Part shown: piece after piece, positions 7,575-16,834 of the stretch
How the letters are laid out: each line of letters opens with the position of its first letter
How positions within the stretch are numbered: position 1 is the first letter of the stretch
Source of the DNA: JBBROS01 sp965217935
GTDB lineage: Bacteria; Pseudomonadota; Alphaproteobacteria; Acetobacterales; Acetobacteraceae
NCBI GenBank assembly: GCA_965217935.1
Contig: OZ244581.1
Span: forward strand, 2,542,001-2,606,000
DNA length: 64,000 nucleotides
Direction: 5' to 3'
The notes under the pieces: generated by a model
Seen by the model: the letters and a program-made list of their open reading frames with translations, nothing else
Told to the model about the DNA's origin: nothing
Database searches by the model: none
Position numbers and translations under genes: made by a program

Positions 7575-10061
7575 GTGCCCGCCGCCGCGTTTGCGAGTAG
7601 GTTACGGCTTCGCTTCAACAACGCCGAGCAACCTATGGCTTCTGCTGTCTTCGCGTCCCCGGCGCTCCGGGATATGTTCCGGCAGCGGGTCGGGCAGCTC
7701 GGCGCGATCGCGCTGGTTGTGGCTTCGGTGCTGCTGCTGGTCTGCCTGGCCAGCTACAACTCGCTTGACCCTTCGCTGAACACCGCGACGTCGAAGCCCG
7801 TCGGCAACCTCGCCGGGGCTGCGGGCGCGATCGCCGCGGACGCTTTGCTGCAGTGCTTCGGGATCGCTGCGGCGCTGCCGGCGCTCGCGATGCTGGTCTG
7901 GGCTTACCGGTTGGGGTCGCTGCGGCCGGTGCGGCTCGGGGGGCGGGCGCTTTGGCTATTCGCGGCGGTTCCGGTCGCCTCGGGGGTGCTGTCGCTGGCC
8001 TCGGGTCGGCCTGGGGCGCTGGGATGGCCGGCGGGGTCGGGACCGGGGGGCGCGGTCGGGGCCTTGCTGCAAACGCAGGCGGTGGCGATGGGCAGTGGGC
8101 TGCTGGGGCCTGCCGGGGCGGTGATCGTGATCGCCGCCGGGACGCTGCTCGGGGTTCTGCTGGTTGCCTTGGCGCTCGGGTTGACGCCTGGCGAGTGGCG
8201 GGCGGCCGGGCGCGGCGTCGCCGTGGCCGCGCGCGGATCGGTGCGGGGCGGGCAGGGGGCGGCCCGGCTGCTGCAGCGGACCACGTCCCGCATTGTCTCG
8301 ATCGGGCAGGGCGCCTCGGAAACGGATCAGGGCTTGCGTGAGCCTGAGGCGGAGCTGGCGCCGCGGACAGTGATTGCGCCGCTGCCTGCGAAGAAGCCGG
8401 TTGCGGCGAAGCCGGAGCAGGTTTCAGAGGCGCTTGAAGACCGGTTCGCATTCGCGCCGAAGCCGACCATCGCGGCGCCTGTCCGGCCAGTCGAAGCGGC
8501 CCGGCCGCCTGGTTTGCCGCTTGATGAGGCGGGGTGGCAGTTTCCGCCGTTGAGCCTGCTGAGCCCCGCGCCGCGGCGGCAGGATAGCGGGCCGAGCGAG
8601 GAGGCGCTGCAGGCCAACGCCCGCTTGCTGGAAACCGTGCTGAGCGATTACGGCGTGCAGGGGACGATCCGGGATATCCGGCCCGGGCCGGTGGTGACGC
8701 TTTATGAGCTGGAGCCTGCGCCGGGGATACGCAGCGCGCGGGTCATCGGGCTGGCGGACGACGTGGCGCGGAGCCTGAGCGTGACGGCGGTGCGGATCGC
8801 GACGGTGCCGGGGCGCAACGTGATCGGCATCGAGGTGCCGAACGCCAAGCGGGAGACGGTGTTCCTCTCGGAGCTGCTGGGGAGCGAGGTGTGGCGGGGG
8901 CATCCGGCGAAACTGGCGCTGGCGATCGGCAAGGACATCGGCGGCGGGCCGATCGTGGCCGATCTGGCGCGGATGCCGCACCTGCTGATCGCGGGGACGA
9001 CCGGATCCGGCAAGTCGGTCGGCATCAACGCGATGATCCTCAGCATCCTGTACCGGATGAGCCCGGATCAGTGCCGGCTGATCATGATCGATCCGAAGAT
9101 GCTGGAATTGAGCGTCTACGAGGGCATCCCGCATCTGCTGGCGCCGGTGGTGACGGAGCCGGCGCGGGCGGTGACGGCGCTGAAGTGGACGACGCGGGAG
9201 ATGGAGCGGCGCTACCGGGCGATGAGCCAGCTCGGGGTGCGCAACGTGGGCGGCTACAACGACCGGGTGAACGAGGCGCTGGCCAGGGACGAGGTGCTGA
9301 CCCGGCGGGTGCAGACCGGGTTCGACAGCGATACCGGCAAGCCGGTGTTCGAGGAGCAGCCGCTAGTCCTGAAGCCCCTGCCGTTCATCGTCGTGGTGAT
9401 CGACGAGATGGCGGACTTGATGATGGTGGCCGGCAAGGAGGTGGAAGCGGCGGTGCAGCGGCTGGCGCAGATGGCGCGGGCAGCGGGCATCCACGTGATC
9501 ATGGCGACGCAGCGGCCTTCGGTGGACGTGATCACGGGGACGATCAAGGCGAACTTCCCGACGCGAATCAGTTTCCAGGTGATCAGCAAGTTCGACAGCC
9601 GGACCATCCTGGGGGAGCAGGGGGCGGAGCAGCTCCTCGGGCAGGGAGACCTGCTGCACATGGCGGGAGGCGGGCGGATCAACCGGGTGCACGGGCCGTT
9701 CGTGGCGGACAGGGAGGTCGAGGAGATCGTCGCCTTCCTGCGGGAGCAAGGCGAGCCGAGTTACGACGATGAAGTGACGGACGGGGCGGCCGAGGACGAT
9801 AGCGGGGGAGCTATGCCGGCGTTTTCCGGCATCGCCGGGGCTTCGGATGGCGAGAAAGGATTGTTCGACCAGGCCGTCGCGGTGGTGACGCGGGAGGGCA
9901 AGGCGAGCACGAGCTTCATCCAGAGGCACTTGGCGATCGGATACAACAGGGCGGCGAAGCTGATCGAGCAGATGGAGAAAGAGGGCATCGTGACCCCGGC
10001 CAACCATGTGGGCAAGCGGGAGGTGCTGGCTCGGGTCAGCCGGGACGACGATGATGATTGA
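7575..10061 (+). CDS. ftsK: DNA translocase FtsK
   Basis: 828 residues. Four membrane helices occupy residues about 35-210, followed by a proline/alanine-rich linker to about 320 and then the motor domain. The Walker A motif is GTTGSGKSVG, the Walker B strand is PFIVVVIDEMADLMMVAG, and the FtsK signature segment MATQRPSVDVITGTIKANFP follows. The last 65 residues form the winged-helix gamma domain (VTREGKASTSFIQRHLAIGYNRAAKLIEQME), which reads KOPS-type sequences. FtsK pumps DNA through the division septum and activates dimer resolution. GTG 7575 is chosen for the GGAG eight bases upstream; ATG 7635 is possible. Confidence 0.96.
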   Translation: MPAAAFASRLRLRFNNAEQPMASAVFASPALRDMFRQRVGQLGAIALVVASVLLLVCLASYNSLDPSLNTATSKPVGNLAGAAGAIAADALLQCFGIAAALPALAMLVWAYRLGSLRPVRLGGRALWLFAAVPVASGVLSLASGRPGALGWPAGSGPGGAVGALLQTQAVAMGSGLLGPAGAVIVIAAGTLLGVLLVALALGLTPGEWRAAGRGVAVAARGSVRGGQGAARLLQRTTSRIVSIGQGASETDQGLREPEAELAPRTVIAPLPAKKPVAAKPEQVSEALEDRFAFAPKPTIAAPVRPVEAARPPGLPLDEAGWQFPPLSLLSPAPRRQDSGPSEEALQANARLLETVLSDYGVQGTIRDIRPGPVVTLYELEPAPGIRSARVIGLADDVARSLSVTAVRIATVPGRNVIGIEVPNAKRETVFLSELLGSEVWRGHPAKLALAIGKDIGGGPIVADLARMPHLLIAGTTGSGKSVGINAMILSILYRMSPDQCRLIMIDPKMLELSVYEGIPHLLAPVVTEPARAVTALKWTTREMERRYRAMSQLGVRNVGGYNDRVNEALARDEVLTRRVQTGFDSDTGKPVFEEQPLVLKPLPFIVVVIDEMADLMMVAGKEVEAAVQRLAQMARAAGIHVIMATQRPSVDVITGTIKANFPTRISFQVISKFDSRTILGEQGAEQLLGQGDLLHMAGGGRINRVHGPFVADREVEEIVAFLREQGEPSYDDEVTDGAAEDDSGGAMPAFSGIAGASDGEKGLFDQAVAVVTREGKASTSFIQRHLAIGYNRAAKLIEQMEKEGIVTPANHVGKREVLARVSRDDDDD

Positions 10062-10268
10062 GCGTGTCTCGTCGCGCGGGGGGGAGCGGGCGCGGATGAT
10101 GGCCCGGCACGCGGGAAAAGCTGCTCGTCGCCGCGGTCCGCATGACCCGCCAGCCAGGTTCGCTCGTTTGACCGGCGGCGGATGGTCCCGTCGGGCGCTC
10201 CTGGCTGCGCCGATCCTCGCTCCGGGCGGTCGCTCGGCACGTAGGCGCGAGCAGCCAGGCGTGCCGCG
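10062..10268. other. Intergenic region between convergent ftsK and S10 peptidase genes
   Basis: No gene is supported here. The only structure noticed is a nine-base inverted repeat, CCTGGCTGC near 10200 and GCAGCCAGG near 10252, separated by about 40 bases. No U-tract follows it. Confidence 0.5.
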
Positions 10269-11690
10269 TTACCGGTGCGCGGCGAGGGCGGCCTTGATCA
10301 AGGCTTCGGCGTCGGATCGCAGCGCCTGGCGGGAGTCGTCGCGGAGATAGGACATATGGCCCCCGGGGTAGACGCGCAGGCCGAGGCGCCCGGCAGGCTT
10401 GGTCTCAGGCACTTGGTCCAGCAGGAGGGCGGAGGCGAAATAGGGCGTGACGAGGTCGGTGATGCCGTGGGTGACGAGGGCCTGGGCGGCCGGGTCGAGC
10501 GCGAGGTACTGGCGCAGCGCGGTCATGGATTGAGGGCGGCTGTTGCCGTGGCCGTAATCCCATTCGCGGGAGATGCCGTCGTTCAGCAAGTAGTATTGCC
10601 GATTGGGCGCGCCGTTGGGCTGCCAGTCGAGCTGGGCGGCGTAGAGGGTGAGCATGCCGCCGGTGAAGGGGGCGCGGAGGCCGTCGAGGATGGCGTCCGG
10701 GGAGTTGTCGAGGGCGGCGGCGGGGAACGGGTCGGCGGCGGCGACGGTGGCGTCGTAGGGGCTGGCGACCTCGCCGGGGTTGCGGTCGCGCAGGACGTCA
10801 TCGAGGGCGATCTGGCCTTGGCGGCGGCGTACGAGGCCGCGGTCCAGGCCGGTGAGCCCGGCGACGTGGTCGGTGATGCGGGCGACGGCTTCGGCGTCCT
10901 TGGGGCCGCGCACGAGGTCGGTGAGATAGTCGGTGCGGGCGTAGGCTTCGGCATCTGAAACTTGGGCGCGGGTGGCGGCGTTCCGGGCGGCGGCGGCGAG
11001 GCTCGGCAGGCGGGCGACCCATTTCAGCGGATCGTAGGGCGCGTCGCGCCCGTTGAAGTCGAGCACGGGGGAGATCATGATGAGGCCGGAAACGCCGACG
11101 CCTTGCTGGTCGTTGAGCGCGCGGGCGAGTCGCGGGGCGCGGAAGCCGCCGTAGCTCTCCCCGGCGATGAAGACGGGGCTTGCGAGCCGGTTGTGCGACT
11201 GCAGCCAGCGGCGGATGACGGTGGCGAGCGTGCGGATGTCGCTGTCCACGCCGTAGAAGGACTTCGCGTTGTCCTTGCCCGTGGCGCGGCTGTAGCCGGT
11301 GCCGACCGGGTCGATGAAGACGAGGTCGGTGAAGGGGAGCCAGGTCTCGGCGTTGTCGATGGGAACGGCGGCCTGGCTGGGCACGATCGGGATCGCGACC
11401 GGGACGCGCCAGGGACCCAGGGCGCCGATGTCGAGCCAGGCGGAGGACGCGCCGGGGCCGCCGTTGAGGGCGAAGGTGACGGGGCGGGGCGACGGGGCGT
11501 CGTGCAGGAAGGCGGTGGCGACGATCTCGGCCTGGGAAGCGCCGTCGGGGTTGGCGAGGGTCAGGGTCTCGACGACGGCGGTGAAGGCGAGGGGACCGGC
11601 GGCAAGATCGAGGGTGTGCTTGGTCGTGCTGTCGGCGGCCCGGGCGGGAGCGGCGAGGACCAGGACGAGAACGAGGAGGAGGCGGGGCAT
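10269..11690 (-). CDS. Secreted S10-family serine carboxypeptidase
   Basis: 473 residues. A clear signal peptide (MPRLLLVLVLVLAAPARA) suggests export to the periplasm. The S10 oxyanion segment FALNGGPGASSAWLDIGALGP is followed by the nucleophile motif VFIAGESYGGFRAPRLA (Ser about residue 199) and a C-terminal VYPGGHMSYL containing the catalytic histidine; an aspartate around HGITDLVTPY completes the triad. Such enzymes remove C-terminal residues from peptides. The gene is monocistronic and convergent with ftsK. Upstream lie an R2 copy and transposon debris. Confidence 0.9.
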   Translation of the reverse strand: MPRLLLVLVLVLAAPARAADSTTKHTLDLAAGPLAFTAVVETLTLANPDGASQAEIVATAFLHDAPSPRPVTFALNGGPGASSAWLDIGALGPWRVPVAIPIVPSQAAVPIDNAETWLPFTDLVFIDPVGTGYSRATGKDNAKSFYGVDSDIRTLATVIRRWLQSHNRLASPVFIAGESYGGFRAPRLARALNDQQGVGVSGLIMISPVLDFNGRDAPYDPLKWVARLPSLAAAARNAATRAQVSDAEAYARTDYLTDLVRGPKDAEAVARITDHVAGLTGLDRGLVRRRQGQIALDDVLRDRNPGEVASPYDATVAAADPFPAAALDNSPDAILDGLRAPFTGGMLTLYAAQLDWQPNGAPNRQYYLLNDGISREWDYGHGNSRPQSMTALRQYLALDPAAQALVTHGITDLVTPYFASALLLDQVPETKPAGRLGLRVYPGGHMSYLRDDSRQALRSDAEALIKAALAAHR

Positions 11691-11749
11691 GATGGATTCC
11701 GGCTTTCAGGGGCGATGCGAGCGCGATCGGAGCGCGAGGGCGTTCGATG

Positions 11750-11813
11750 CCGGCATCAACGGCAGCGCCGGAAATGAGTGTGTCGGCACGCCGATAAAGC
11801 TGCCCGTCTAAAC
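11750..11813. repeat. R2 intergenic hairpin repeat, degenerate copy c
   Basis: GGCAGCGCCGGAAATGAG, then TCGGCACGCCGATAAAGCTG and CCCG. The arrangement matches R2 but several pairs are lost. It lies upstream of the S10 peptidase gene. Confidence 0.5.
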
Positions 11814-11824
11814 ACAGACTTGGG

Positions 11825-11868
11825 GCTTGTCCGACCCAGAGGAGCATAGCGATAAGTGTCGGACAAGC
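11825..11868. repeat. Perfect 11-bp inverted repeat
   Basis: GCTTGTCCGAC at 11825-11835 and GTCGGACAAGC at 11858-11868 are perfect complements around a 22-base spacer. It could be an insertion-sequence end, an operator or a terminator; it borders the debris zone that ends with the transposase remnant at 13534. Confidence 0.6.
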
Positions 11869-12654
11869 ACCAAGAGACGTTTTGGCGTGTTCGTGGCAAC
11901 CTCATCGAGGCGCCGCGGCGGCTAATTCAGTCTGCCCGCTTCGAGGCGGCCGGGTTCGCCGCCTTCGAACGGGTTTCCTGGCCCAACCCCCGGCGCCTGC
12001 TTGAGCCAATCGGAACCATGCCTCCCGCCGAAGCCGGGCTGCGCAACGATGCTTGGATCGCGAAGCCCGCCTTGGCGGCGGCGCTCAACGGAACCGGCTT
12101 CCGGCAGACCCGCTATGGCACATCGCGCGCTCTGCCCGGCAATTCCCAAACATGTATTCACGGCGTGTTCAAGGCGCGACTCCAGCCGTTCGGTACGCAG
12201 TTTGCTCAGCTCGACTTGCCGCAATTTCTATCCTGTGCGGGACTATGTGGCGATCCAGAAGATGTCCTCGGCGGCGATGACCGCGACGGCGCGATCGATT
12301 GACAAAGCTGCGCGTCCGAGCGGCCCGGCGCGTGTCCATCGCTGTTTCCAAAGCGAGCGATAGAGAACTTCGACACGATTGTCCTGCCCACCCGGCGTCC
12401 TGCCCACCCGGCGTCCTGCCCACCCGGCCGAAGTCGTGCGGCCGGCTGACCGGATGCGGCATGACATAAAGCGTAGCCGCGGCTGCGCCGCTCGGCGAGC
12501 AACGCCCCACGACGGCAGGGGAACGTCTCGATACGCTGAATGGTCGGATCGGCCATCTGCGACGATACCCTGGCCGGATCGCTTGCGTCGTCGCGGATGC
12601 AAGAACGCTTGCGGGGCGGCCGGTTCCAAGGCTGCGATGAAAGTGAATTGCCCT
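11869..12654. other. Gene-poor debris region containing a three-fold 16-bp tandem repeat
   Basis: Open frames exist on both strands but none shows a recognisable fold, codon pattern or ribosome site. At 12381-12428 the unit GTCCTGCCCACCCGGC is repeated exactly three times. The region is probably decayed mobile DNA joined to the transposase remnant that follows. Confidence 0.5.
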
Positions 12655-13534
12655 GGCGCCGTCTGCGCGATGGAGCGAGGAAAACGGCAAGCGGCACAAG
12701 ACCCTGGCCGCCCGGGCTCGGCAGGCGATCTTGCAAGCCAGGCGCTAGCTGCCGGGCCGCACACTGGTCGTCGCCGGCGACAACGGCTTCGCCGCCCTGG
12801 ATTGGCTCGCCGCCGTGCGCCGGCGCGTCTGCGTGATCACCCGGTTGCGGCTCGATGCCGATCTGTTCAAACCCGCCCGCCGGCGCAGGCCAGGCCAACG
12901 CGGGCGCCCCCCTCTGAAAGGGCGCGCAGTGCCGAAACCCGGCGCCGTCCTGAACCCGAAGACGAGTTGGGCCACGGCGGCCGTTTCCCAATGGCATGGC
13001 GATCAACAACGCACCCTGCAAACCGCGGCCGGCACTGCGCTCTGGCGTCGCAGCGGCATCCCACCCGTGCCGATCCGGTGGGTGCTGGTCCACGACCCGA
13101 TCGGCGAACATGACCCACAAGCGTTCCTCAGCACCGGCCTCGATGCCGCGCCCGGCATGACCCTGCAGCGGCTCGTCTCCCGATGGCGGGTGGAGACCAC
13201 GTTCCAAGAAGCCCGTGCTCGTCCTGGCGTCGAAACCCAACGCCAATGGCCCGATCTCGCCATCCTGCGGACAACCCCGGCATTGCCCGGGCTGTTTTCG
13301 TTGATCACCGTCCGGGCCGCCGAATTGGCAATAGCGGACGGCGGCACGCTCCGCTCTCACGCCGCCGCGTGGCATCAAAAGAAGGACCCGACCTTCAGCG
13401 ACGCCATCGCCGCCGTCCGCCGCGCGCTGTGGTCACCGCCGGATTTCTCGATGTCCCGGACGATGGCCGACTCCATCATAATGCCCGTCCGCTTGCTCGA
13501 AGGCTTCGTCGAGACTCCCTCCCTCGCAGCTTGA
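12655..13534 (+). pseudogene. Decayed DDE transposase (IS4/IS701-like), several frame breaks
   Basis: Pieces of one transposase can be followed across frames. A segment around 12755-12830 reads VVAGDNGFAALDWLAAVRRR. The longer C-terminal piece from about 12815 contains ITRLRLDADLFKPARRRRPG, IRWVLVHDPIGEHDPQAF, SRWRVETTFQEARA and LAILRTTPALPGLFSL. The N-terminal half and its first catalytic aspartate are missing or scrambled, so the gene cannot be functional. The family call rests on the RWxVExTFxE pattern and general likeness; exact IS family is uncertain. Confidence 0.7.
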
Positions 13535-13753
13535 GATGCGGAAAGAGGAGCTTAAAGGCGCCTCAGCAGACGTTCGTGGCACAAACCACGGATATCTGCT
13601 CACGAGCCGCGCCGCGGCCGAACCCGGCGGGACGTCGATCTCTTTTCTGCCCGTTCACGCATCCGTGCGCGCGCATGTCGGCTGCCGTACGCTAACGTTG
13701 CTTAGCGGGCCTCGCGGCTGCTGCAGGGCCCCTCACGAAAGGGGAGCGAGCAC
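13535..13753. other. Intergenic region upstream of the DUF2189 gene
   Basis: No gene is seen. The end nearest 13754 carries AGGGGAGCGAGCAC, a good ribosome site for the next gene. A promoter is presumed here, but no convincing -35/-10 pair stands out. Confidence 0.4.
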
Positions 13754-14536
13754 ATGGTTGACGCTGTTGCCGCCGGAACCGTCCAATCGGACGCGCCGGC
13801 TATTCGTCAGATTGGCTGGTCTGACCTGAAAAGCGCCTTGGCCGACGGCTATGCCGACTTCATGGCGATCCCGACCCAGCTCGTATTCCTCTGCCTGATC
13901 TACCCGATCGTCGGTTTCGCCGCGGCCCGTGCGGCGGATGGCGACTTTCTGCCGATGCTGTTCCCGCTCACGGCGGGCCTGTCGTTGATGGGGCCGCTGC
14001 TCGCCGTCGGCACCTACGAGATCAGCCGGCGTCGGGAGGCCGGGCTGCCGGTCTCCTGGCTGAGTGCCTTCAGCGTTTTCCGTTCGCCGGCTATCGTCTC
14101 CCTCGTGATGATGGGTTTTCTGTTGCTCGCGGTGTTCTTTATCTGGCTTGGATGCGCCCGGGCGATCTATGCCGCGACGATCGGCTCGGGGGCGCCGGAC
14201 AGTATCAGCAGCTTGATTGCCATGGCGCTGCAGACGCCGGACGGGCGCCAGCTCATCCTCTGGGGCAACTTGGCCGGCCTGCTGTTCGCCATCGTCGTGC
14301 TCTCGATCTCAGTCGTCTCGATCCCGATGCTGCTGGACCGGCAGTGCTCGCCGTTCGTCGCGATCCAGACCTCGGTGCGAGCCGTCGCGCGCAACCCGGC
14401 CACGATGGCGGTCTGGGGCTTGATCGTTGCCGCTCTCCTGGCCGCTGGAAGCATCCCGTTCTTCGTCGGCCTCGCGGTCGTCATGCCGGTTCTCGGCCAT
14501 GCTACATGGCACTTGTATCGGCGGGTGGTGGCGTAA
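13754..14536 (+). CDS. DUF2189 family integral membrane protein
   Basis: 260 residues with about six membrane helices: roughly 45-65, 70-95, 115-140, 175-200, 215-240 and a short C-terminal one. The pattern of an N-terminal cytosolic stretch (IGWSDLKSALADGYADFM), paired helices with GLSLMGPLLAVGTYEISRR, and a late DRQCSPFVAIQTSVRAVARN segment matches DUF2189 proteins, whose function is unknown. The ATG is preceded by GGGGAG at good spacing. It is convergent with the transglycosylase gene, only a few bases apart. Confidence 0.8.
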   Translation: MVDAVAAGTVQSDAPAIRQIGWSDLKSALADGYADFMAIPTQLVFLCLIYPIVGFAAARAADGDFLPMLFPLTAGLSLMGPLLAVGTYEISRRREAGLPVSWLSAFSVFRSPAIVSLVMMGFLLLAVFFIWLGCARAIYAATIGSGAPDSISSLIAMALQTPDGRQLILWGNLAGLLFAIVVLSISVVSIPMLLDRQCSPFVAIQTSVRAVARNPATMAVWGLIVAALLAAGSIPFFVGLAVVMPVLGHATWHLYRRVVA

Positions 14537-14542
14537 CCCCGG

Positions 14543-15238
14543 CTACCGATTGGCCGCCGCCCCGAACGCGCCGTTGCCGGACGGCGCCCCCGCGAACGCG
14601 CCGAATGCGTAGGCTTGCGGCGGGATCGCGCCGAATTTCACGCCGGGCGGCGGCCAGGGCGCATAAGGCCCTGCTGGCTTGGCGGCGCCTGCGGACGCCG
14701 GACCCTGACCAAATACCCGTCGCTGATAAGCCTCTCCAAGTTCTTGCGTTTGCGAGTGATACCAGGCGGTAGCCAGCGCCCATCCCCCGGCTTGCGCGTA
14801 GAGGCTGCGCAAGTACCGGGCCGCGTAGGCCGCATTCGTCGGCGGGTCGAACGCCGCATCAAGGTTGGCGAAAGCTGCCGGGTGATGCAGCAGGTTGACC
14901 TGCATGCAGCCGACGTCCACCGATTTTATCCCGCCAGCCTGGATCGCTTGGACGGCAGCGACGGCCTCGGCCTTGTCAGCAAAAAAGCGCCCGGCGCCGC
15001 CGACGTTGATCGTCCACGGCCAAGGCCGAACCAGGCCGGTTGCCGGGTCGGGCCGTCCGCTCTCGACCCGGGCAATGGAGGCAAGCAGCGTTGCCGGGAC
15101 GGGGGCGAACCGGGCCTGCGCGACGGCGCGCTCGCACAGGTCGAACGGCGTGCCGGCTGGCTCGGCCTCATGTCGGCCAGGCGCCGAACCCGCCGCCATG
15201 AGGCCGAACAGCCCCCATACCCACGCCAAGCGACGCAT
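14543..15238 (-). CDS. Lytic transglycosylase with SLT domain
   Basis: 231 residues with a short N-terminal hydrophobic signal (MRRLAWVWGLFGLMAAG). The SLT fold begins at residue about 45 with TLLASIARVESGR, in which E is the expected catalytic acid. It continues with PWPWTINVGGAGRFF, SVDVGCMQVNLLHH and AARYLRSLYAQAGGWALATAWYHS, all standard for this lysozyme-like family. It would cleave peptidoglycan glycan strands in the periplasm. The C-terminal 50 residues are proline/alanine-rich and variable. This compact form is also common among orphan virB1-like proteins, but no secretion-system genes are nearby. Confidence 0.85.
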   Translation of the reverse strand: MRRLAWVWGLFGLMAAGSAPGRHEAEPAGTPFDLCERAVAQARFAPVPATLLASIARVESGRPDPATGLVRPWPWTINVGGAGRFFADKAEAVAAVQAIQAGGIKSVDVGCMQVNLLHHPAAFANLDAAFDPPTNAAYAARYLRSLYAQAGGWALATAWYHSQTQELGEAYQRRVFGQGPASAGAAKPAGPYAPWPPPGVKFGAIPPQAYAFGAFAGAPSGNGAFGAAANR

Positions 15239-15257
15239 TCCCAGCCCTCGCTCGGCG

Positions 15258-16397
15258 TCAGGCCGCGATCAAGCCGCCGAGCCGCGCCAAGGCCGCGAGG
15301 TGCGCGTCGGTGTCGCCGAACCCGCGCTCAATCATGGTCATGCGCTTGAACGCATGGCCGACGGCATATTCCATCGTCACGCCGATGCCCCCGTGCAACT
15401 GGATCGCTTCCTGCCCAATATGCCGTCCGCTGCGCCCGGCCTGAACCTTCGCGGCATGAATGGCCCGGCGCCGCTCGTTCGCGTCGTCGGAACCCGCCAT
15501 CATCGTTCCGTACAGCGCCATGCTCCGCGCCTGCTCGAGCGAGACGTACATGTCCACCGCCCGGTGCTGCAGGGCCTGATTCTCGCCGATCGCCCGCCCG
15601 AACTGCTTGCGCGTCTTCAAGTAATCCACCGTCATGCCGTGCATCAGCTCCATGATGCCGACGGCCTCGGCACAGAGGGCGGCAATCGCCTCGTCCTCGG
15701 CGCGCTCCAGCGCCGGCAAGGCTGCTTCCGGGTCGCCGAGCGGCGTTGCTTGCGCCTTGTCGAAGGTGATTTCGGCGGCGCGCAAGCCGTCCTGGGTCGG
15801 ATAAGCCCGCCGGGACACGCCCGCCTGCTCGGCTTCCACGGCGAACAGCCCGATGCCCGACCGCTCCCGCTCGCCCCCCGCCGACCGCGCGCTGACCAGC
15901 AGCGTGTCAGCGCTGTCGCCGTTCAGGACCAGGCTTTTCGCTCCGGAAATCAGCCAGGTTCCGCCGTCTCGCCGGGCCGCCGTCTTCACGTCGTTCAGGC
16001 TGTAGCGGGCCTGCCGCTCGGCCTGGGCAAGCGCGAGGACGCGGGACCCGTCCATCAGGCCGGGCAAGATCTCCGCTCGCTCCTCCTTCGTCGCGCCGTG
16101 GCGCAGAACGGCGCCGCAAAGCACGACGCTCGGAAAATAAGGTTCGACCACCAAGCCCCGGCCGCACGCCTCCATGACCAGCGCCGTCTCCACCGGGCCG
16201 CCGCCAAACCCCTGCTCGTCTTCCGGAAACGGCAAGCCGAGCAGCCCAAGTTCAGCAAATGCTGCCCATATCTCGTCGCTCCAGCCTTTCGGCTGCGAAC
16301 GGTATCCACGCCGGGCCTCAAACCCGTATCGGTCCTGGATCAGCCGGTCGACGCTGTCCTTGAGCAGGCGCTGTTCATCGCTGAGGTCGAAATCCAC
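15258..16397 (-). CDS. Acyl-CoA dehydrogenase family protein
   Basis: 379 residues with the three-domain layout of the family: N-terminal helices (MDFDLSDEQRLLKDSVDRLI), a middle beta domain (GGTWLISGAKSLVLNG) and a C-terminal helical bundle (GRAIGENQALQHRAVDMYV, HIGQEAIQLHGGIGVTMEY). The last segment contacts FAD. It should oxidise an acyl-CoA to the enoyl-CoA and pass electrons to ETF. The substrate cannot be told from sequence and no other beta-oxidation gene is adjacent. The start is the conserved MDFDLS at 16397. Upstream lies repeat R1a. Confidence 0.88.
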   Translation of the reverse strand: MDFDLSDEQRLLKDSVDRLIQDRYGFEARRGYRSQPKGWSDEIWAAFAELGLLGLPFPEDEQGFGGGPVETALVMEACGRGLVVEPYFPSVVLCGAVLRHGATKEERAEILPGLMDGSRVLALAQAERQARYSLNDVKTAARRDGGTWLISGAKSLVLNGDSADTLLVSARSAGGERERSGIGLFAVEAEQAGVSRRAYPTQDGLRAAEITFDKAQATPLGDPEAALPALERAEDEAIAALCAEAVGIMELMHGMTVDYLKTRKQFGRAIGENQALQHRAVDMYVSLEQARSMALYGTMMAGSDDANERRRAIHAAKVQAGRSGRHIGQEAIQLHGGIGVTMEYAVGHAFKRMTMIERGFGDTDAHLAALARLGGLIAA

Positions 16398-16431
16398 CGG
16401 GCGCTTCCTTTCACGTTGATGCGGCGAAGCG

Positions 16432-16531
16432 AGACTGCAATCGCCCTGGCTGAAGTCAGGGCGTCAATTTCCAGTCCAGATTAATGCTAGACCCTTGTCG
16501 CCCTGAGACAGTCAGGACGACAAGGGTCTAG
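16432..16531. repeat. R1 composite hairpin repeat, copy a
   Basis: Two adjacent hairpins. H1 (16432-16476) pairs CGCCCTGGC with GTCAGGGCG around TGAA, with outer GACTG/CAGTC arms. H2 (16487-16531) pairs CTAGACCCTTGTCG with CGACAAGGGTCTAG around a short centre. Both occur again at 52807-52902 in the opposite order, and H1 alone at 57323-57371. It separates two leftward genes and could end transcription or serve as a REP-type nucleoid or nuclease site. Confidence 0.8.
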
Positions 16532-16585
16532 CCCAATCCGGCCAGCCCGCCACCTCAACGGCAGCGTTTTATGCGCCGGAAAGGT

Positions 16586-16750
16586 TTACAAACCGTCTTT
16601 GGCGTCCTTCGCGGTGTTGGAAATCGACCTGCCAGCCGCGCTGGTGTCCTTGCCCAGGCCCTCCGTCGTGTTGCACGCCGACAGCAGCGGCGCCGCTGCC
16701 GACAACGCGAGAAGCACGATCAGGGCCCGTGCAATACTGGAAACGCTCAT
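16586..16750 (-). CDS. Entericidin-like small lipoprotein
   Basis: 54 residues starting at MSVSSIARALIVLLALS, with GGGAG a few bases upstream. The lipobox is LLSAC, so the mature protein would be a lipid-anchored peptide of about 30 residues (CNTTEGLGKDTSAAGRSI and on), closely matching the EcnA/EcnB family (N-T-x-x-G-x-G-x-D). In enteric bacteria entericidins form an antidote/toxin pair linked to stationary-phase lysis; in alphaproteobacteria they usually occur singly with unproved roles. No partner is seen here. Confidence 0.85.
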   Translation of the reverse strand: MSVSSIARALIVLLALSAAAPLLSACNTTEGLGKDTSAAGRSISNTAKDAKDGL

Positions 16751-16834
16751 GATTAACTCCCAAAGTATCAAAGGCTATGACAACACTGTCATTGCTATCC
16801 CACTGTCCCAGGACCGTAAACACCCGGCAAACAT

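Noticed and set aside
11856..12302. 148-codon open frame beginning MSDKHQETFW
   Set aside because: No recognisable domain, no ribosome site and located in transposon debris; treated as non-coding.
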